A DNA stretch of 64,000 nucleotides from Anisodus tanguticus. Taxonomy: Eukaryota > Streptophyta > Magnoliopsida > Solanales > Solanaceae. The notes beneath the pieces are model-generated. The model was not told the DNA's origin. It searched no databases and saw only the letters and a list, made by a program, of their open reading frames with translations. This document shows, piece after piece, positions 58,201 to 64,000 of the stretch. Location of the stretch: assembly GCA_034509755.1 (NCBI GenBank), contig CM067545.1:39487062-39551061 (forward strand). Direction: 5' to 3'. Made by a program: the position numbers and the translations under genes. Position 1 is the stretch's first letter. Every line of letters starts with the position of its first letter.

Positions 58201-58700
58201 ACTACAACGAAATCTTATCCGAAGGTAGTGGAAGCGACATGGATTAATTTGACCAATAAATACCAATTACAACCGAAGAACCACAGGAAATTATCAAGCA
58301 ATTAGAACAGGTTTTTTTGAGAATGTATTTTTTTTAATTGCAATTTTATTATGTAATTTACAACTTTTGGACAACACCACAAAGTTGCAATTTAGACAAT
58401 TGTATTTGTATTACAAAAAAATCATATGTCTATTAAATAATATAAGAGGCACAAAAATAGCCTTGGGATATTTTTATTACACTATCTTGTCTTGTTTATT
58501 GAGTTTTTTTATACATATGTTATTAAAAAAAAAAAAGGAAAACCCGCCGAAATCGCCCCAGATCCCGACCCCGACCCGACCCCACCCCGACCCGATTCCT
58601 ACGGGATCGGGATCGGGACGGGACTGGAGCAAGTCCCGCCAAACCCGACCCCGCCAAACTCGGCCCGCCAGACCCGAGCCCGGCCCACTGGCCAGCTATA
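55271..58700 (+). mobile_element. hAT transposon, full length, with decayed transposase
   Basis: GTCACAAC stands directly before (55263-55270) and directly after (58701-58708), a perfect 8-bp target duplication. The ends are 22-bp inverted repeats with 20 matches around GCTGGCCAGTGGGCCGGG. Just inside both ends lie CCCGACCCCGACC-type GC-rich repeats in opposite orientation, probably transposase binding sites. The 3430-bp element carries one plus-strand transposase gene, broken in several places. The perfect duplication shows it has not excised and points to a fairly recent insertion, or to one inactive since arrival. Confidence 0.93.
55940..58246 (+). pseudogene. hAT (RICESLEEPER-like) transposase with BED zinc finger
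   Basis: It starts MEGLRGMFKGKGKG. A low-complexity acidic N-terminus runs to a TGA at 56243-56245, where relatives usually have a Trp codon. Then comes the BED finger (ARCKICKNVLKF ... GGLIRHVVSAHP). The catalytic fold shows SDIGRSTNGHDYL near 56749, ending in a frameshift near 56900, then TLDNASSNNYAI near 56925. A second TGA at 57019-57021 sits in KCA*HIYNL, where a Cys is expected. STRWNSLYEQL follows near 57197. A frameshift near 57490 precedes the C-terminal dimerisation domain (LLKYWRGNEKTFPTLSMITR, IQASSTASESAFSAGRY). At least four lesions make it inactive. Confidence 0.88.
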
Positions 58701-58708
58701 GTCACAAC

Positions 58709-60076
58709 CAAGCCTTGAATGTGGAAAAATCCTGGAATTCAAGCACAAGTCTCAAATTTTGAGCAAACAATAGAAACCATAGAATATTTTCTGAGGTTTC
58801 TCATTAGTCTAAACTTTTTCTTTCAAATTCGTGTGGCCGATTTCATGGTTGTGGAGGTGTGCTTTTCACTCCGGAATCTTGATAAAGGTTACGCATCGAA
58901 GAGGTAAATTCGCTTTCCTCTCGAATTTCAGTTTTCCTTTTATACTATGCTTTATGTTAAATATGTGTTAGTTCAATATGTTTTAGCTAAAATCTAGGTT
59001 ATTTTATTCATTAAGGTTACATTTAGTGTAAGGTACTAAGTATGTTGTTTACTTTTGGTATTGAAGTTATTTGTCAACCTGTTTAGCTAAACTATCAGTA
59101 TTTGGATGTTATGATTAGGTTTGATATAAGAAGGAATATAGGTGTAGTTTAGCATATATTTAATGAAAATAGTTAGCATAATATCTAGCATGAGTAGGGT
59201 AATGTGATGTTTGCTTACTCATGGGGAAGGGTCATGACTCAGGTTGATTATAGTTTGATTATGTGATTTGTCTTTAACATGTCTTGGTATCATATGGATA
59301 ATGACATGGTTTTGGTTTATTAGCATGTTTGTAAGCTTACTGGTTCTTGAATATGACTGACTAAGGATAAACTGAGTAATGTTGGAATATGTTTTCTCAT
59401 GTTAAGTTCTTGTTCCTAATTTACCATGCCCTGGGTGTGTCTCTTCCTGGAAATCTGATAGTTATGGATTTAAGGTCTGTTTGGCAGTTATATTAATCTT
59501 GTCATGCCTAATTTGAAGTGTCACCATGCTTTATATAGGTTGAATAGGATTGTATATGTCTAAATTGGTTTTTGCATCGCTGCATAGTTGAGGTATTGTC
59601 TCTAAATGACTATTCAGACTTGTCTGTTTGTCATTCATGTCTGATTTGAGTTTGTTATACATCCTTGTATGCTTGTCTTGGTATAAATTTGTGATAGTGT
59701 GAAATCATTTAAATCATATGGCAAGTATGCATTGTCTACTTGAATAGAATGTGTGTGCCTAGTCTAACTTAGATAATTGTGCCAAAATGTATTCTTAAGA
59801 ATTGATCAACTCTAAGGATACATGTCTGTCAGCCTGTTCATAGATCTGTCATGTTTTCCTGAACTTCATTCACACTCAATAAGTAGTTCAAATCCAACTT
59901 GTGTTGATCCATTTCTAGGCACAACAGGTATGTTTGCTTGAAGGTGTTGTGTAATTTGGTTTATTGGATTTCTAAAAGTCTAGCATGTATACCAAGTTAG
60001 CCAAAGTGTGACTTATCTGCCTGATAACAATACATATAACATGTGGTACCAAAACAACATGGCACACTTAAGATGA
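58709..60076 (+). other. Continuation of the interrupted LTR and spacer
   Basis: CAAGCCTTGAATGTGG continues the sequence broken at 55270. Beyond about 58920 the sequence is AT-rich with no recognised gene, up to the gypsy LTR. The right end of the older LTR was not found. Confidence 0.35.
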
Positions 60077-61530
60077 TGTAACGATCTGATTTAATTTTTG
60101 AAAGTGAATTTGGAGTATTCCTTTAATTTCAGTTCACTAGTTATAACGAGTTACATATCGGAGCGGATATTAATTATATTCATATTATATGTAGGTATAT
60201 ATATTTAATTGAAAAATATAACTTATAAGATATAATATTTGAGATGGAGAATCAGTTGAGTAAATAAGTGGGCCAAGGCCCACTACCCCAGTTATTGGTC
60301 ACGTAAGAATCCTTAAGATGAAGAGTAAAAACACAAGGAAGTTATTATTTTACTCCTAGCCTAAAGAAAGAAGCAAACATAGGGTAATAGAGGTTTGTTG
60401 GTTGCGTCGAAACAAGTGTGGGAATATCAGACGAGTATAATTGACATTACGAATTAGGAAGACTGGAAATTCCATTTTGTTGTATTCATATTGAGGCTAT
60501 TGGATATCGTTTGAAGAAATATTGGCGTTTCAAGAGAGGTTCGTGTATCGGTTATAAGGCAAGTGAGACTAAACTCTTAGTTTGCTTGCTTTTCATAAAA
60601 AGCATATGATTTGTATGGTATGTATACATTTAAACCATTTAGTTCATGTGAGTGGGCAAGTATGAACTAGATTGTGTAATTTTCAAGTGTATAAAGTAAT
60701 GAATGTATGAGTCATTTCGCATAATTTAGCTTAAATAGATACTTGTTATAGATGTACAGACTTGACTTGGTATTGATTGGACTTTTATTCCGCTTTATAA
60801 TATCTTCAGAGAGAGGCGGACTTAGGTAGACCCCATTGGGTTCGGTCGAGGTATATGCCAGAGTTATAAATAACCCGAGCAAGACATGAGTAAATAATGC
60901 CACTTCGGAAGATGGGGTAAGACATGGACATATACATATTGTGTCCCATGAGCATAGGTTCAGATTCAGTGTATTTCATGTATTGCTTGTTTATGCTTCA
61001 TGATTTCAGCTTTAGTGTTTGTATATATTTAATATACTTGTACTATTTAATTGCTTTATACATTATCTGGGTTTTCTAAGACTTGCCCCAGGGGTAAGCT
61101 GAGAATGTGTTGATGATCTTGATGGGTCTTTTAGACCTACACTTATTGATGTTATATGTGTGCAGGTGGGGTTAATAGAGACCAGATAGTCGACGCTTGA
61201 TTATTCCATCTTTCTTCAGTCTAGTTAAGTCGAGGTGAGCCATCATTAGATCATAGCAGCCTCTTCTTCTTTAGTTGACTTAGTAGTATTCCGAGATGCG
61301 TCTCGTACTTTTGTATTCATACTAGTAGTTCCATGACTTAGAAATGTTATGAGATTTATGGGCAGACTCAATATTTGATTTCACTTCCGCACTCTATTTA
61401 TATTATAAGATTTGAATATTATTAGTCTTTATCTTTATTATTGGCATGTTTAGCTTAGAGGGTTTGCCTTATGGGTAGAAGCTCGTCAGGTGCCCTGTCG
61501 CGGTCTAAGTGTCAGATTTGGATCATGACA
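60077..61530 (+). repeat. 5' LTR of gypsy element 2 (1454 bp)
   Basis: It starts TGTAACGATCTG and ends GGATCATGACA, 4 bases before the primer site. GATGGGTCTTTTAGACC and CGGTCTAAGTGTCAGATTTGG lie near its end, as in other plant chromoviruses. No second copy is available in the window to confirm the start. Confidence 0.7.
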
Positions 61531-61640
61531 AACTTGGTATCAGAGCCTTAGGTTTGAATTTCCCTGGAAGTCATGGAATAATTCCTGGTAGAGCCTTGCA
61601 GATCGGTACGGAGACATATGTACATATATACATCTATCAT

Positions 61641-61684
61641 AATTACAAAATATACGGAGAATATTCTGAGAATATTCGCTAATA
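61641..61684 (+). mobile_element. Copia LTR tail fragment
   Basis: CATAATTACAAAATATACGG, GAGAATATT and GAGAATATTCGCTAATA match the tail of the copia 2 LTRs (GGAGAATATTCGCTAACA/ATA). It lies about 100 bases after the primer site of gypsy element 2 and has no partner end. Confidence 0.55.
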
Positions 61685-61985
61685 CCTAGGATTGAACAAG
61701 AATGATTTAAGTCAATCTTTATATGGATCAGTGCCTTGCTATATGCTAACTGGTGCCATAGTAGTCTATTTTATTTGTCTATTATTGTATCTTGGCTCCC
61801 TCTGTTATGCTCATATAGGCAACTAAGTTTTCATATCTAATTCCCTCCCCCATTTCTTAGCCATGTTGTTGCTGTCTTGTGTAGTATTTGAAACATTGCA
61901 CCCTTGTTGTCATCTGAGTGTGGTCATAGGAGGAGCGGGATTCTTTAAGTGATGTTCGATATATTTTCACTCATAGCATTACTGC
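61685..61985. other. Unassigned stretch in gypsy element 2
   Basis: I see no gag or protease sequence here. It is likely foreign or scrambled DNA at the internal deletion. Confidence 0.3.
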
Positions 61986-61998
61986 CATTGATCGACGC

Positions 61999-62588
61999 AG
62001 AAGAATGTCCAATTCAAGTGGATAGAGGAGTGTGAGTTGAGCTTTCGAAAGCTCAAGACAACTTTGACTACTGCTTCAGTATTAACTGTGCCTACTGGTG
62101 AGGGAGGTTATTCAGTGTATTGTGATGCCTCGAGAGTGGGGTTAGGTTATGTTCTGATGCAATGAGGGAATGTTATTGCATATGCCTCCAGGCAGCTTAA
62201 GAACCATAAGAAGAATTACTCGACTCATGATTTGGAGCTAGCAGTAGTGGTTTTTGCTTTGACGTTGTGGCAGTATTATTTGTATGGTTTGCCATGTGAA
62301 ATATTCACGAATTACAAGAGTCTTCAATATATCTTCAAGCAGAAAGATTTGAATTTGAGATAGCGAAGATGGCTTGAGTTACTAAAGGATTATGATATGA
62401 CAATTTTGTATTACCTGAGAAAAGCTAATGTAGTGGCAGATGCTTTGAGTAGGAAGTCGATGAGTAGTTTGGCTTCTATTTCAGCCTCAATCCTCCCTTT
62501 AGCAATAGATATCCAGCGGTTGGCCAATAGTGGTGTTAGACTTGATTTCATGCCTCGTGGAGGGATACTTGCATGCGTAGTTGCATAG
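61999..62588 (+). pseudogene. Gypsy 2 RNase H
   Basis: The frame reads FKWIEECELSFRKLKTTL, GYSVYCDASRVGLGYVLM (first catalytic Asp), IAYASRQLKNHKKNYSTHDL (catalytic Glu region ELAVV), and KANVVADALSRKSMSS. It is interrupted by TGA near 62164 and TAG near 62361. It is collinear with RNase H of the gypsy element at 28823-36900 and clearly homologous. Confidence 0.85.
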
Positions 62589-62629
62589 TCTTCTTTGATT
62601 GGACAAGTCAAAGCTCATCAATTTGAGGA

Positions 62630-63550
62630 TCACCGGTTGCTTAAGCTCAAAGAGCATGTGGAGCTGGGAGAGACTAAGAGAGTGACTATTGACTCCGATT
62701 GAGTGTTATGGCATGATGGCAGACTATGTGTACCAGGTGTGGAGACTTGAGGCAGACTATTATGGAGAAAGCTCACAGTTCTCATTACTCCATACATTCT
62801 AGAGCTATAAAGATGTATCAAGACTTGAAGAAATATTTCTGGTGGATGAGGATGAAGAGAAATATTTTTGATTATGTAGCTCGTTGTTTGTATTGCCAAT
62901 AGGTTAAGTATGAGCATCAGAAACCTGGAGGGTTAGCTCAGAATCTGGTTATCCCTGAGTGGAAGTAGGAGAGTATCATTATGGATTTTGTGGTAGGATT
63001 GCCACGTACTTTGAGGAGACATGATTCAGTTTAGGTGATTGTGGACAAACTTACCAAATTCACACATTTTATACTGGTTCAGCCTATATTCATAGCAGGG
63101 TAGTTAGCATGGATCTATATCCGTGAGATATTCAAATTTCATGGGATTCCTATTTCTATTATTTCTGACATAGGGTCGTAGTTTACGGCTCAGTTTTGAC
63201 GGTCTTTTTAGAAGGCTTTGGGTACTACAGCTGAGCTTAGCACAATATTTCACCCACAGAAAGATGGCCAGTCGGAGCGGGTTATTCATATCTTAGTGGA
63301 CATGTTGAGAGCGTGTGCCATTGATTTTAGAGGTTATTGGGATGAGCAGTTGCCTTTGGTGGAGTTTGCCTACAATAACAGCTACCCGTTCAGTATTGAG
63401 ATGGCACCATATAAAGTGTTGTATGGTAGACGGTGTTGTTCTCCAATTGGTTGGTTCGAACCTGGTGAAAGGAAACTTTTGTGTCCAGAGATGGTTCAAC
63501 AAGATTTGGACAAGGTAAAAGTAATCCAAGACCACCTCAAGATAGACTAG
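62630..63550 (+). pseudogene. Gypsy 2 integrase, broken
   Basis: Pieces in order are HDGRLCVPG, a worn zinc-binding segment (62880-62910, VCIAN), the IISDI-type second Asp region near 63165, and STIFHPQKDGQSERVIHILV with the catalytic Glu (63240-63300), followed by WDEQLPLVEFAYNNSY and APYKVLYGRRCCSPIGWFE. The first two thirds have many stops, while the last third is open. Confidence 0.8.
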
Positions 63551-63599
63551 AGAAGGAAAAAAATCCTATTCAGATAAGAGAGTCTATGATCTAGAGTTT

Positions 63600-64000
63600 A
63601 TGGTGGGGGATATTGTACTTTTGAAAGTATTGCACATGAAGGGTGTTATGAGATTTGACAAGAATGGAAAGTTGAGCTCGAGGTATATCGGCCCTTTTAA
63701 GATCCTAGAGCAGATATGGGCAGTTGTCTATAGACTAGCTTTACCACCATCCTTATCAAGAGTTCATTCAGTTTTTCATGTTTCCATGCTTCAAAAATGC
63801 TCTCGAGACCCGAGCCATAGTGTTTAGGTTATTGACCACGAGACTGTTCAGCTCAATCAGAAATTGGCCTATGAGGAAACCCCGATAGCTATTTAGGACA
63901 GGCAGGTTCGCCAGTTGAGATCTAAAAGTATTCCTTCTATAAAAGTATTGTAGAGGAACCATTCGAGTGAGGAGGCTCCTTTGGAGGTGGAGCAAGACAT
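63600..64000 (+). pseudogene. Gypsy 2 3' coding region (chromodomain-like)
   Basis: VGDIVLLKVLHMKGVMRFD, GKLSSRYIGPFKILEQI and SRVHSVFHVSMLQKCSRDPS are the GPY/F module of chromovirus integrases. After a TAG near 63826, VIDHETVQLNQKLAYEETP, DRQVRQLRSKSIPSIKVL and NHSSEEAPLEVEQDM are the chromodomain-like tail. The window ends before its stop. Confidence 0.8.

Larger units (their letters stand above)
60077..64000 (+). mobile_element. Ty3/gypsy element 2, internally deleted, runs off the window
   Basis: The 5' LTR is followed by the primer site TGGTATCAGAGCC (61535-61547), then, after about 450 bases, by RNase H, integrase and 3' coding sequence in plus orientation. gag, protease and most of reverse transcriptase are missing. 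The 3' LTR lies beyond the window. Several in-frame stops show it is decayed. Confidence 0.85.

Noticed and set aside
58367..58762. 131-codon frame at the end of the hAT element
   Set aside because: It runs through the GC-rich subterminal repeats and terminal inverted repeat; the Pro/Arg/Thr-rich product is an artefact of the repeats.

Overview
The window is plant nuclear DNA, most likely from a Solanaceae species (a Nicotiana, Solanum or Capsicum type genome). The reasons are AT-rich DNA, introns with GT-AG borders, SINE tails and a TRIM of types I associate with Solanaceae, and a terpene synthase exon of the epi-aristolochene/vetispiradiene synthase kind. About three quarters of the window is transposable elements in several nested layers. 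Only two genes look intact. All family names come from motif recognition, not from a search.

Layout. 1-4260: AT-rich spacer with a lysine-rich coding remnant, a hairpin-repeat element, a gypsy LTR relic carrying a solo copia LTR, and MITEs. 4385-8098 (+): a five-exon caffeoyl-CoA O-methyltransferase-like gene (236 codons) whose introns hold a hAT MITE, two other MITEs, a complete TRIM and a SINE. 8448-13272 (-): copia element 1 (Ale/Retrofit-like). 13.5-14.8 kb: MITEs. 15959-17146: solo LTR with target duplication TAATG. 17215-21433 (-): copia element 2, defective. 22.5-27.0 kb (+): a second copy of the 15.9-kb LTR followed by a decayed copia body. 27.0-28.5 kb: a relic with tandem repeats, then a 605-bp inverted-repeat element. 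28.64-28.82 and 36.90-37.0 kb: two halves of a nuclear copy of mitochondrial 26S rRNA (antisense), split by a full-length gypsy chromovirus at 28823-36900 (-). 37.6-40.5 kb (-): RTE-type LINE, itself split by a 1-kb hAT element. 40.8-44.2 kb: SINEs, a lysine-rich exon and an isolated last exon of a sesquiterpene synthase. 44.4-46.3 kb: gypsy relic. 46298-50725 (-): copia element 3, lacking gag. 50898-53488 (+): three-exon KIN2/LEA-like small gene whose second intron is swollen by a hAT element and a TRIM solo LTR. 53.8-54.1 kb: palindromic CACTA-like element. 54.26-60.08 kb: a probable Tat-type LTR interrupted by a complete-length hAT transposon (55271-58700) with a perfect 8-bp target duplication and a decayed transposase. 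60077-64000 (+): a second gypsy element with a 1.45-kb 5' LTR, tRNA-Met primer site, RNase H, integrase and 3' coding region, running off the window.

The two intact genes are unrelated, one a small-molecule methyltransferase and one a stress-type hydrophilic protein. Both are tightly hemmed in by mobile DNA: copia 1 lies 350 bp downstream of the methyltransferase and copia 3 lies 275 bp upstream of the KIN2-like start codon. I did not find a convincing new biological system. The most informative structures are the gypsy insertion into a nuclear mitochondrial rRNA copy, the hAT insertion just downstream of an LTR TATA box, and the specific lesions in the copia elements.
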